Source: Massilia sp. BJB1822 (GTDB taxonomy: Bacteria; Pseudomonadota; Gammaproteobacteria; Burkholderiales; Burkholderiaceae_D). Taken from it: a stretch of 39,710 nt of DNA. Numbering within the stretch: position 1 is the first letter of the stretch; the number at the start of each line of letters is the position of its first letter. The notes under the pieces are model-generated. The model did not search any database, was not told the DNA's origin, and worked only from the letters and a program-made list of their open reading frames with translations. The DNA is taken from assembly GCF_013369485.1 (NCBI RefSeq), contig NZ_JABWEB010000033.1, positions 1 through 39,710 of the forward strand, read 5' to 3'. The position numbers and the translations under genes were made by a program. Positions 6,541-14,157 of this stretch are shown piece after piece.

Positions 6541-8178
6541 TCAGCAACCGGCCCCGCCACCGGATTGTAGGCGGCGCACGCCCGCCACAAAGCGATTCAG
6601 AGTATCGGACAACACGCCGCGCGGGATCATGGCTTCGATCAGCTGGAAGCGGCCGCGCATTTCGACGGCGTGGTCGAGGGCGGCTAGCAGTTCGGCACGG
6701 GTGCTGACGCGGTAGCCCTCGCCGCCCATAGGCTTGGCCATATCGGCGAAGTGCCAGTCACTCAGGTTATTGAAACCCGATTCGGGCTGGAAGGTGCGCA
6801 GCATCTCCCAGCTGCAGTTGTTGAAGACGATGACGATGGGGTCCCAGCCATAGCGCTGGCAATTGCCCAGTTCCCAGCCCGTCATCTGGAAGGCGCCGTC
6901 GCCGACCAGGATGATGGGCCGCTGGCTGCTGTCGGCCTGCAGGCCCAGGCCGGCCGGCACGCCATAGCCCATGGTGGCGTAGTAGCCAGGCGCCAGCAGG
7001 TCGGTGTGTTCGATATCAAGGGCGGTGAAGAAGCAGTCGCCGATGTCGGAGACGATGGGAAAACTGCCGCGCTGCTTCATCAGATCGTTCACGGCGCGCG
7101 CAATGTCCATCGGCGCCAGCGGCGAGCTGTCGGCCACCAGGCCGTAGGGATATTCGGCGCGGCGGCATGGCGGTGGCGTGCAGGCGATGCTGTGGCCGCG
7201 TTCCAGCAGGCCGTCGACCAGGGCTTCCAGCGGAATATTCGGATAGATATGGTGGCCCATCTCGACCTGTCCATCCAGCGCCAGGATGGCTTTGCGCATA
7301 TCGATGGTCTTTTCGGAGACGCCGAAATTGGTGTCGGAGACGATCACGCCCAGCATCAGCAAGGCGTCCGAGCCTTCCACGGCATGGGTGATCTGCGGAT
7401 CGCCCGCCACGCCAAGATAGGTACCTAACAGCGGCGCCTCGGCATTGGCCAGCAGGCCGCGGCCCATGATGGAGGTGGCGACCGGCAGATGCAGCAGGCG
7501 CGCCAGCTTGGCGACCTTCTCTTCAATGCCGAAGCGGCGGATTTCGATCCCGGCCAGCAGCATCGGCCGTTCGGCCGTCGCCAGACGGGCCAGCAGCTCG
7601 GTGACACAGGCTTGCAGCGCTTCCGGATCCCAGCTCGGCGCGGGCAGGCGCGGCACGGGGCCGCAAGGCACAGCCACCATATCGCGCGGCAGTTCGATGT
7701 AGACGGGGCGCGATTGCGCCAGGCAGTTGCCCAGCACGCGGGCGATCTGCTCCGGGGCGCGGGCCGGATCGTCCAGCACCACCTGGTCGCAAGTGATCTC
7801 GCGGAACATCGCCATCTGCGAATCGAGGGAACGGGTCTGGTGGTGCAGCAGGAAACCGTTGCGGCGCTCATTGGCGCCGGGCGCGCCAGAGATCACCACC
7901 ATCGGCACTTTTTCGGCATAGGATGCAGCCACCGCATTAACCATATTCAGCGCGCCCGCGCCGTAGGTCACGGCCGCCACGCCCAATCCATGCGAGAAAC
8001 GCGCCGAGGCATCGGCCGCGAAGCCGACGCCCGGTTCATGGCTCAGGGTGTACAGCGGCAGGATGGCGGAGTCTTCCAGCTGCTTGAAGAATGGCAGCAC
8101 AAAGTCGCCTGGCAGGCCGAAGACGGCGCGCGCGCCGTGGTCTTTCAGGGCGTGCAGCAATGCGGTGGAGAGATTCAT
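6541..8178 (-). CDS. ipdC: Phenylpyruvate/indolepyruvate decarboxylase (thiamine diphosphate enzyme)
   Basis: A 545-residue ThDP-dependent decarboxylase, equal in length to Azospirillum brasilense IpdC (a phenylpyruvate decarboxylase) and alike along its whole length. Key elements are 'FGLPGDFVLPFF' at the N-terminus, catalytic E48 in 'LSHEPGVGF', the His pair in 'LLHHQTRSLD', and the ThDP/Mg motif beginning 'GDGAFQMTGWELGN' and ending about 28 residues on at 'FNN'. The C-terminal 'FQLIEAMIPRGVLSDTL' is also Azospirillum-like. It converts aromatic 2-keto acids to aldehydes (phenylpyruvate to phenylacetaldehyde, indolepyruvate to indoleacetaldehyde). It is last in the operon ubiU-ubiV-ubiT-DGC-ipdC, one base after the DGC gene, which makes anaerobic co-expression with ubiquinone hydroxylation likely. 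Substrate preference cannot be fixed from sequence. Confidence 0.9.
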   Translation of the reverse strand: MNLSTALLHALKDHGARAVFGLPGDFVLPFFKQLEDSAILPLYTLSHEPGVGFAADASARFSHGLGVAAVTYGAGALNMVNAVAASYAEKVPMVVISGAPGANERRNGFLLHHQTRSLDSQMAMFREITCDQVVLDDPARAPEQIARVLGNCLAQSRPVYIELPRDMVAVPCGPVPRLPAPSWDPEALQACVTELLARLATAERPMLLAGIEIRRFGIEEKVAKLARLLHLPVATSIMGRGLLANAEAPLLGTYLGVAGDPQITHAVEGSDALLMLGVIVSDTNFGVSEKTIDMRKAILALDGQVEMGHHIYPNIPLEALVDGLLERGHSIACTPPPCRRAEYPYGLVADSSPLAPMDIARAVNDLMKQRGSFPIVSDIGDCFFTALDIEHTDLLAPGYYATMGYGVPAGLGLQADSSQRPIILVGDGAFQMTGWELGNCQRYGWDPIVIVFNNCSWEMLRTFQPESGFNNLSDWHFADMAKPMGGEGYRVSTRAELLAALDHAVEMRGRFQLIEAMIPRGVLSDTLNRFVAGVRRLQSGGGAGC

Positions 8179-8179
8179 T

Positions 8180-8596
8180 TCACTCTTTCTTTTCTATGGT
8201 GGTGGAGATAGTGGTAGATGCGGCGGCGGAAGGCGGCGGCAGCGCAGCCGCGAGATTGCCCGCAATCGCGTCCACCTGGTCGGCGTCGAAGTCAGCGTGG
8301 AAGCGTTTGCGTATGCCCATTTCATTGAGCAGGATGTGGTGCGTGGCATGCACGCCATGCCGCTCCAGGCATTGGCGGGTGCAGGCCAGCGGACAGCCGT
8401 CGATGGCGACGATGGGGCGGCCCGATTTGGCGAGTTTGACCAGGGAGGGTACGTCGCCCCCTACCCCGGCGATGCAGGACATTTCGGCCACGCCAAGGCG
8501 GTCCAGGCGGATCGCCACGGCGTTGGCCGTCTGCGCCGCGCTGGAACAGCCGGAGCATGAATACACTAAAGGTAAATCCCGGTTTCTGACGGCCAT
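8180..8596 (-). CDS. DGC-domain putative zinc-binding protein
   Basis: A 138-residue protein of the DGC family, named for the conserved 'DGC' seen here in 'AIDGCPLACTRQCLERHG'. Cysteines are C14 and C17 ('YSCSGCSSAAQTAN'), C41, C68, C72 and C76, an arrangement able to bind zinc or an iron-sulfur cluster. There is no signal peptide; the last 20 residues are Ser/Thr/Ala-rich and probably disordered. It sits between ubiT (24-base gap) and ipdC (1-base gap). The family's biochemical role is not established. In this operon a metal or sulfur-handling function for the iron-sulfur proteins UbiU/UbiV is a reasonable guess only. Confidence 0.78.
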   Translation of the reverse strand: MAVRNRDLPLVYSCSGCSSAAQTANAVAIRLDRLGVAEMSCIAGVGGDVPSLVKLAKSGRPIVAIDGCPLACTRQCLERHGVHATHHILLNEMGIRKRFHADFDADQVDAIAGNLAAALPPPSAAASTTISTTIEKKE

Positions 8597-8620
8597 GGCG
8601 CGAGTCCCCGGTATCTGGCC

Positions 8621-9079
8621 TTAAGGACGGCGTTCGAACAGGCGCGAGGGATGCAGGCGGGCCGGATCGAACAGCGGGGCATCGATGGCGTCCAGGGTGT
8701 TTTTCACCAGCAGGCCCAGTTCCGTATTGCCTTCCATTTGCAGGCGGCGGCTGAAGAACAGGGTGTCTGGATCTTCGCGGCGCTGCGCCAGCACCAGGAA
8801 GTCATGCACGCTGGCGGCGATCAGCAGGTCGATCACGCCGCCCGGCTGGCAGGCCTGGAAGCGCGAACCGTGCCACATGAAGTCGAAGGCGACGCCGGCA
8901 TCGCTGACGCCGATGCGCAGGCGGCGGCCTTCGAGCTGCTGGCGCACGTCCTCGGGCAAATGGCGCAGCAGCACCAGGTTCAGGGCGCCGACGAAGAGCA
9001 GCGAGCCAGGATACGGCGGCAGGCGGCCCAGCAGTGCCGCAACCGGCGCGGGCAGGCGGAAGTTCACTGGTGCTTTCAT
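8621..9079 (-). CDS. ubiT: SCP2-domain lipid-binding accessory factor for anaerobic ubiquinone synthesis
   Basis: A 152-residue protein with a sterol-carrier-protein-2 domain ('VALLGRLPPYPGSLLFVGAL' at the start, then 'DFMWHGSRFQACQPGGVIDL' and 'RRLQMEGNTELGLLVKN'). UbiT binds the polyprenyl ubiquinone intermediates and is required with UbiU and UbiV for oxygen-independent synthesis. The ATG at 9079 overlaps the ubiV stop as ATGA, showing translational coupling; an in-frame upstream start would lie inside ubiV. The order ubiU-ubiV-ubiT is the standard one. Confidence 0.9.
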   Translation of the reverse strand: MKAPVNFRLPAPVAALLGRLPPYPGSLLFVGALNLVLLRHLPEDVRQQLEGRRLRIGVSDAGVAFDFMWHGSRFQACQPGGVIDLLIAASVHDFLVLAQRREDPDTLFFSRRLQMEGNTELGLLVKNTLDAIDAPLFDPARLHPSRLFERRP

Positions 9080-9978
9080 GCTGCTTTCTCCGTGCTTTGT
9101 TCCAGACCGGGTTTGCCATGCCAATAGCCGTCGCAAGGATCGGCCGGCATCCATTCGCGCAGCGATTCGGCCGCCTCGCAGGCTTGCGTCGGATCGCGGC
9201 GCACCGCGTCGAAAGCGGCGATCACCTGTTCGGTATGCATGGACTGTGGGCTGATGCGCACCACGTCCACGCCCATGGCTTCCATGCCGCCCAGTTCCGC
9301 CGCCAGGTTGTAGACCAGGGCCGATTGGGTCTGGATGCCGTTCAGCACCAGGAAGGATTCGCTTTCGCGGGTCTGCATCAGCAGGCCGTCCGGATGGTCG
9401 ATGCAGCTGAACTGGCAGTTATCCTTGGGCAGATTGCGGTTGCGCGCGGTGAAGCAGCGCGCCGAGAAAGCGAGCGGCATGCGGCCGTAGGCGAAGACTT
9501 CGGTCTCCAGGCCGGCCGGACGCGATTTGAGCATCAGTTCCAGACCGAGCTTGCCCATTTCCAGCGGCATGACCCAGCGGCTGGCGCCCAGATCGTGCAG
9601 CAGGCCCAGGGTGTCCGGGTTGTACACGTTCAGGTGCGGGCCGGCGACGAAGGGCGTATTGCCCGACAGGCAGTGCACTGCGCCCATATCGTTGGCTTCG
9701 ACCAAGAAGCGGCCATTCTCGGCCACGCGGCGCAGGGTGGTGACGTCGGCGGTCGATTCCAGCAAGGCCTGGGTGGAGAGCACGGCCTGCTTGCCGGCGC
9801 TGGCCAGCAGCTCGGCCAGGGCCAGCCAGTCGCCTTGGCGCAGCTCATGGCGGCGCGAACACACGGTCTCGCCCAGATACACGATATCGACCGGGCTTTT
9901 CGCCACGTCTTCGTAAAACTTCATGACCGTATCGCGCGGCCAGTAGTACAGAATGGGCCCGAGGGATAGTTTCAACAT
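9076..9978 (-). CDS. ubiV: Oxygen-independent ubiquinone hydroxylase subunit (U32 peptidase family)
   Basis: A 300-residue U32-family protein. The four iron-sulfur ligands known for UbiV are all present: C40 ('LGETVCSRRHE') and C175, C188, C192 ('SARCFTARN' and 'PKDNCQFSC'). UbiV forms a heterodimer with UbiU that carries two [4Fe-4S] clusters and hydroxylates the ubiquinone ring under anaerobiosis. Similarity to characterised UbiV runs the full length, including 'GPILYYWPRDTVMKFYEDVA' at the start. It lies 13 bases after ubiU and overlaps ubiT by four bases. Confidence 0.95.
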   Translation of the reverse strand: MLKLSLGPILYYWPRDTVMKFYEDVAKSPVDIVYLGETVCSRRHELRQGDWLALAELLASAGKQAVLSTQALLESTADVTTLRRVAENGRFLVEANDMGAVHCLSGNTPFVAGPHLNVYNPDTLGLLHDLGASRWVMPLEMGKLGLELMLKSRPAGLETEVFAYGRMPLAFSARCFTARNRNLPKDNCQFSCIDHPDGLLMQTRESESFLVLNGIQTQSALVYNLAAELGGMEAMGVDVVRISPQSMHTEQVIAAFDAVRRDPTQACEAAESLREWMPADPCDGYWHGKPGLEQSTEKAA

Positions 9979-9991
9979 GCTTTCTCCAACC

Positions 9992-11038
9992 TTATTTCCA
10001 TGAGCGGTGATAGGCGCCCAGCGTATGCTGCTGGCCTTCCGCTACCTTGTTCAATTCCGACATCCAGTCCGGGCGCACCGAGAAGCGCGCCGGATTGCGC
10101 ATGCAGTGGTCGATCGCCTCGCGCCACACGCGCGTGACCTGGGCCGCGTAGGCCGGGCTGCGCTGGCGGCCTTCGATCTTCACCGCGCTGATGCCCATAT
10201 CGATCAGTTTGGGCAGCAGTTCCAGGGTATTCAGGCTGGTCGGCTCTTCGATGGCGTAGTAGTTTTCGTCGCCGACGTCGAAGCGGCCCTTGCACAGCGT
10301 GGGGTAGCTGGCGTTTTCGTCTTCGCTGTAGCGGTCGATCAGCACGCCGTTCAGGCGCGATTCCAGGCCTTTCGGCGTTTGCTGCCAGCGCACGGCTTTC
10401 GCCGGGGAGCAGACGCCATGGGTGTTCGGCGATTCGCCCGTCACATAGGAGGACAGCGCGCAGCGGCCTTCCACCATGACGCACAGGCTGCCGAAGGCAA
10501 ACACTTCGATATCGACCGAGGTATTGCGCCGGACCAGTTCGACCTGGGCCAGCGACAGTACGCGCGGCAGCACGGCGCGGGCGATATTGAAATGCTTGTG
10601 ATAGAAGTTGATCGCTTCGTAGTTGGTGGCCGAACCTTGCACCGACAGGTGCAGGCGCAGGTCGGGGAAGTTATCGGTGGCGTAGCGCATCAGGCCCGGA
10701 TCGCAGAGGATGACGGCATCGACGCCGACATCGGCGGCGCGCGCGATGGCGCGGCGCCACAGGTCCGTGGCGCCCGGCTGCGGGTAGGTATTCAGCGCCA
10801 CCAGCACCTTGCGGCCCCTGCGGTGGGCATATTCAATGCCCTGGGCAATGGCCGCGTCGTCGAAATTCAGGCCGGCGAAGTTGCGCGCGTTGGTAGCATC
10901 ACGGAAGCCGAGGTAGACCGTGTCGGCGCCATTGTCGATGGCCGCCTTCAGGGCCGGCAGGCTGCCGGCCGGGCAGACCAGCTCGATCTGGGGCGGCAGG
11001 GCGACATCCATGGGGATCGGGTTTGCGGTTTGATTCAT
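9992..11038 (-). CDS. ubiU: Oxygen-independent ubiquinone hydroxylase subunit (U32 peptidase family)
   Basis: A 348-residue partner of UbiV. Compared with E. coli UbiU it carries about 17 extra N-terminal residues ahead of 'IELVCPAGSLPALKAAIDNG'; M10 could be an alternative start. The [4Fe-4S] cysteines are conserved (about C186, C193, C210, C249, in 'FGSLCVMVEGRC', 'THGVCSPA' and 'YPTLCKGRF'). The signature 'TSLNTLELLPKLIDMGISAV' and the C-terminus 'TLGAYHRSWK' also match. It is first in the five-gene minus-strand operon and has FNR-type boxes upstream. No good Shine-Dalgarno sequence precedes the ATG, so the leader or start choice is uncertain. Confidence 0.95.
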   Translation of the reverse strand: MNQTANPIPMDVALPPQIELVCPAGSLPALKAAIDNGADTVYLGFRDATNARNFAGLNFDDAAIAQGIEYAHRRGRKVLVALNTYPQPGATDLWRRAIARAADVGVDAVILCDPGLMRYATDNFPDLRLHLSVQGSATNYEAINFYHKHFNIARAVLPRVLSLAQVELVRRNTSVDIEVFAFGSLCVMVEGRCALSSYVTGESPNTHGVCSPAKAVRWQQTPKGLESRLNGVLIDRYSEDENASYPTLCKGRFDVGDENYYAIEEPTSLNTLELLPKLIDMGISAVKIEGRQRSPAYAAQVTRVWREAIDHCMRNPARFSVRPDWMSELNKVAEGQQHTLGAYHRSWK

Positions 11039-11093
11039 AGTGTGGGCTTAGCTCTTTATATATAGGAGCCGTCTTTCCTTTTGATGAGGCCGA

Positions 11094-11136
11094 ACTGTAA
11101 CGCGCCACAACTCAATAAATCTTTGATCTGTGTCAA
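11094..11136 (-). promoter_or_regulatory. FNR-dependent promoter of ubiUVT (box at 11123-11136)
   Basis: TTGAT-CTGT-GTCAA (11123-11136) matches the FNR consensus at 9 of 10 bases. On the minus strand a TACAGT hexamer at 11094-11099 sits where a class II -10 element should be (box centre about 41.5 bases before a start near 11088). E. coli ubiUVT genes are FNR-controlled, so anaerobic induction is expected here. Confidence 0.65.
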
Positions 11137-11141
11137 AGATT

Positions 11142-11165
11142 TTGATCTTGACCAAATGTGACAAT
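11142..11165 (+). promoter_or_regulatory. Second FNR-like box and promoter of the hemerythrin operon
   Basis: TTGAT-CTTG-ACCAA (11142-11155) matches the FNR consensus at 9 of 10 bases and lies 19 bp (centre to centre) from the first box. On the plus strand GACAAT (11160-11165) is a candidate -10 element with a start near 11172, which would put the first box, not this one, at about -42. This second box would then lie over the spacer and might repress or fine-tune. Confidence 0.5.
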
Positions 11166-11197
11166 GCAGCCTGCTTACACAGGAAGGATTTTTTCAA

Positions 11198-11941
11198 ATG
11201 GACACGATAGGCAGTTTTCTCGGCCAGGACCATCAGGATTGCGACGAACAGTATCTGCTAGCCGAAGCGCATGCCGGCAGCGGCAACTGGGCGGCGGCGG
11301 AACTGGACTTCGCCGCTTTCGCCAAGGTGCTGGAACAGCATATGCAGATGGAAGAGCAGATCATGTTCCCCGCGCTGGAAGCGGCGATCGGCAGCAATTA
11401 CGGCCCCACTTCGGTGATGCGCAGCGAGCACCAGCAGCTGCGCCAGATCGTCGGCCGCATGAGCGATTCCATCGCCCAGCGCAGTACCGACGCCTTCTTC
11501 GACGACGCCGACACCCTGCGCATGCTGCTGCGCCAGCACAATCTGAAAGAGGAAAGCATCCTGTATCCGATGGCTGAGCGCGTGCTGGGCGAGGAGCAGG
11601 CTTGCATCCTGGCGGCGATGGAAGCGCTGGCCTTCGGCGAACATCAGACCGAAGAAGCCGGCCAGGCCGACGGCGGCTGGAGCGAGCAGCCGCTCGACGT
11701 GACGGGCCTGGAAGCCCCCGAACCGATGGTGCGCGTGCTCGATGCGCTGAGCCGCCTGGGCCAGCAGCAAAAGCTACGCGTGCTGATCGACCGCGAGCCG
11801 CATCCGCTGTACCGCATTCTTGAAAACTACGGCTATGAGCACCGCACCGAGCCGCGCGAGGACTTCTTGTTCGATGTGCTGATCTGGGAGCAGGCCGACA
11901 AGACGGGCGCGCAAGCGGCCCCGCGTCCACCGGTATTCTGA
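11198..11941 (+). CDS. Hemerythrin-domain protein fused to a DUF2249 domain
   Basis: A 247-residue cytoplasmic protein. Residues about 5-140 form a hemerythrin HHE four-helix bundle with candidate di-iron ligands in 'QDHQDCDEQ', 'LEQHMQMEEQIMFP', 'SEHQQLRQ' and 'RQHNLKEESILYP'. Residues about 165-235 match DUF2249 ('LDVTGLEAPEPMVRVLDAL' and 'REPHPLYRILENYGYEH'), a small domain often found next to denitrification and NO-response genes. Such proteins may bind O2 or NO or handle iron during nitrosative stress. The start has a good ribosome site (AGGAAGG). It is first in a three-gene operon with the following membrane protein (6-base gap) and is divergent from ubiUVT across a shared FNR region. 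Confidence 0.87.
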   Translation: MDTIGSFLGQDHQDCDEQYLLAEAHAGSGNWAAAELDFAAFAKVLEQHMQMEEQIMFPALEAAIGSNYGPTSVMRSEHQQLRQIVGRMSDSIAQRSTDAFFDDADTLRMLLRQHNLKEESILYPMAERVLGEEQACILAAMEALAFGEHQTEEAGQADGGWSEQPLDVTGLEAPEPMVRVLDALSRLGQQQKLRVLIDREPHPLYRILENYGYEHRTEPREDFLFDVLIWEQADKTGAQAAPRPPVF

Positions 11942-11947
11942 CGATTC

Positions 11948-13246
11948 ATGCAGCGCGCTTTATCCTTCGACCACAATCCGCCGCTGATGGCGCCGATGCG
12001 CTTCTTCCTGAGCGTACCGCTGTTCGCCACGCTGGCCGCCCTGCTCCTGCTATGGCAGGGCGACGCGGCGCTGGCGACGCGCTGGGGACCGTCGACGCTG
12101 GCCTTGACGCATTTGCTGACCCTGGGCAGCCTGAGTGCGGCCATCGTCGGCGCCCTGATCCAGATGCTGCCGGTGGTGGCGGGCATTTCCCTGCCCAATG
12201 CGGGCCAGCTGGCGCGTGTGGTGCATGGCCTGCTGTGCGGCGGCACCCTGCTGCTGGCCGCGGCCTTCCTCGGCCAGTGGCCGCTGCTGTTCCCGCCCGC
12301 CATGCTGCTCCTGCTGGCGGCCCTGCTGTCCTTCCTCGGCATCTGCACGGTGGCGCTGTGGCAGCAGCACAGCAGCGGCGCGGCGGCCACGGTGGCGGCG
12401 ATCCGCCTGTCGCTCGGCGCGCTCGGCATTACTGTGGTGCTGGGCGCCTTGCTGGCTTGCGCCTTCGCCTGGCCCGGCCATCTGCCGCTGCGCGTGCTGC
12501 AGCTGACCGACCTGCATGCGATGTGGGGCTTGCTGGGCTGGGTGGGGCTGATCGTGATCGGCGTCGCCTACCAGGTCATTCCCATGTTCCAGGTGACGGA
12601 GCTGTATCCCAAGCCGCTGACGCGCATGCTCGGCACCGCCCTCTTCCTGCTGCTGCTGGCCTGGTCGGTCAGCACCGGCTTCCTGCACGACGAGGCGGGG
12701 CGACCGCACGCGGCGCCGGCCTGGCCGGTGCTGGCGGCGTATCTCTGCTTTGCCGGCGTGACCCTGTATCTGCTGGCGCGGCGCAAGCGGCCCAAGGCCG
12801 ATCCCACCACGCTGTTCTGGCGCGCCGCCATGGTCAGCCTGATCGGCTGCGGCGTCTTGTGGCTGCTGCCGCAGGACCCGCTGGCCAAGCCGCTGGCCAT
12901 CGGCCTGCTGTTCATCGTCGGTTTCGCCTACTCCACGGTGAACGGCATGCTGTACAAGATTGTGCCCTTCCTGGTCTGGTATCACCTGCAGGAAATGCGC
13001 GTCCACGGGGTCACCGTGCCTGGCGTGAACCAGGTCATTCCACAGGGCCGCGCCACGGCGCAATTCTGGCTGCACGCGCTGGCCCTCCTTCTTTTGCTCG
13101 GCGCCGCCTGGTGGCCGGACGCACTGGCGCGCATTGCCGCCATTGCGCTGGCCGCATCGGCGCTGGGCCTACTGTTTAATTTATTTACCGCGATACGCCT
13201 TTACCGGCGCCTTCGCCCATTGCCTGCGGGGACATCAACATGCTGA
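11948..13246 (+). CDS. NnrS/heme-copper-oxidase-subunit-I-like polytopic membrane protein
   Basis: A 432-residue very hydrophobic protein with about 12 predicted transmembrane segments. Histidines near helix starts ('LALTHLLTLGSLS', 'LTDLHAMWGLLGWVGLIVIG', 'VVHGLLCGG', 'WYHLQEMRVHG') recall NnrS proteins and distant relatives of cytochrome oxidase subunit I, which bind heme and are expressed with NO-metabolism genes. The full catalytic heme-copper ligand set is not evident, so it is probably not an oxidase. The position between a hemerythrin/DUF2249 gene and a regulator fits a role in NO tolerance or sensing (inference). It overlaps the next gene by 7 bases. Confidence 0.65.
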   Translation: MQRALSFDHNPPLMAPMRFFLSVPLFATLAALLLLWQGDAALATRWGPSTLALTHLLTLGSLSAAIVGALIQMLPVVAGISLPNAGQLARVVHGLLCGGTLLLAAAFLGQWPLLFPPAMLLLLAALLSFLGICTVALWQQHSSGAAATVAAIRLSLGALGITVVLGALLACAFAWPGHLPLRVLQLTDLHAMWGLLGWVGLIVIGVAYQVIPMFQVTELYPKPLTRMLGTALFLLLLAWSVSTGFLHDEAGRPHAAPAWPVLAAYLCFAGVTLYLLARRKRPKADPTTLFWRAAMVSLIGCGVLWLLPQDPLAKPLAIGLLFIVGFAYSTVNGMLYKIVPFLVWYHLQEMRVHGVTVPGVNQVIPQGRATAQFWLHALALLLLLGAAWWPDALARIAAIALAASALGLLFNLFTAIRLYRRLRPLPAGTSTC

Positions 13247-14097
13247 ACGACTGGATTGAACGATATATGGCGCGCAGCGCGCCCAGTTCCACTGCCCTGC
13301 TGCGGCTCGCCTTTGGCGACCAGCAGCTGGCGCAGGGACAAACCATCTGGCTGCGCGACCTGATCGCGCTCATGAAGCCATTCCGCTTCAGCGAACGCCT
13401 GACCCGCACCAGCGTCTCGCGCCTGGTGCAGCAAGGCTGGCTGACGCCGCGCCGCCAGGGCCGCCACGCCGCCTACGCCATCGCCTCGAGCATCGGCGAG
13501 CAGGCTGCCGCGCCATGGCGCTGCACCGCCGCCTCGCCGCAATGGCCCTGGAAAGGCGAATGGACCCTGGTCATCAACGCCCCGGCCGACGATGGCGCCC
13601 TGCCCGCCGCCCAGCTGCGCAGCGCCCTGGTGCGGCAAGGCTATGGCGTGCTGGCGCCGAATGTGCTGGCGCGTCCCGTGGCCGACTGCGGCACGCCGGC
13701 CATCGACGCCGGCAGCCAGCCGCTGGACAGCCAGGTGCCGGTGATCCGCCTGAACGGCACCCAAATGGCCGAACTGCCGCCGCTGCGCCGTCTGGCCCAG
13801 GACGCGTGGAATCTGGCCACGCCGCGCATGAATTACGAACGCTTCCTGACCCAGTTCGACGGCCTGCACGAGCTGCTGGCGCAAGGCGAAAAGCCCAGTC
13901 CCGAAACCGCCTTCCTGATCCGCATGCTGGCCGTGCATTCGTACTGCAAAGCGCGTCTATGCGACCCCTTGCTGCCGGCCGAATTCCTGCCCGAATCCTG
14001 GCCCGCCATGCAAGCCTACCAGCTGCTGCACGAGCTCGACGGCAGCACCGCCGACACCGCCAGCCAATACTGGCGCAGCGTCGTCACCGCCCACTAA
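13240..14097 (+). CDS. PaaX-family transcriptional regulator
   Basis: A 285-residue regulator. Residues about 17-85 show the PaaX N-terminal winged helix ('SSTALLRLAFGDQQLAQGQ' then 'RTSVSRLVQQGWLTPRRQGR'), followed by the middle domain and the C-terminal PaaX_C region ('RMNYERFLTQFDGL', 'FLIRMLAVHSYCKARLCDPL' and 'LLPAEFLPESWP'). E. coli PaaX represses phenylacetate catabolism and responds to phenylacetyl-CoA. No paa catabolic genes are in the window, yet the divergent operon encodes a phenylpyruvate decarboxylase whose product leads towards phenylacetate. It is the last gene of the hemerythrin operon, overlapping the preceding stop codon. The ligand is not known. Confidence 0.82.
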   Translation: MLNDWIERYMARSAPSSTALLRLAFGDQQLAQGQTIWLRDLIALMKPFRFSERLTRTSVSRLVQQGWLTPRRQGRHAAYAIASSIGEQAAAPWRCTAASPQWPWKGEWTLVINAPADDGALPAAQLRSALVRQGYGVLAPNVLARPVADCGTPAIDAGSQPLDSQVPVIRLNGTQMAELPPLRRLAQDAWNLATPRMNYERFLTQFDGLHELLAQGEKPSPETAFLIRMLAVHSYCKARLCDPLLPAEFLPESWPAMQAYQLLHELDGSTADTASQYWRSVVTAH

Positions 14098-14103
14098 ACA
14101 ACG

Positions 14104-14148
14104 GCCCAGCCCGTGTCCACCTTGGGGTCAGCCCCCAATCGGACACGG
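14104..14148 (+). repeat. REP-like palindromic repeat, left copy
   Basis: A 45-base element running from GCCCAGCCCGTGTCCACC through the core TTGGGGTCAGCCCCCAA to CGGACACGG. It is nearly self-complementary (GTGTCC...GGACAC outside, TTGGGG...CCCCAA inside). It sits between the convergent paaX-like and transposase genes and may also act as a terminator. Its inverted partner is at 14957-15001. Confidence 0.85.
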
Positions 14149-14157
14149 GCACGACCG

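Noticed and set aside
11948..13246. Calling the membrane protein a functional cytochrome oxidase or NO reductase subunit
   Set aside because: The complete set of conserved heme and copper His ligands could not be traced, so only an NnrS/oxidase-like label is justified.
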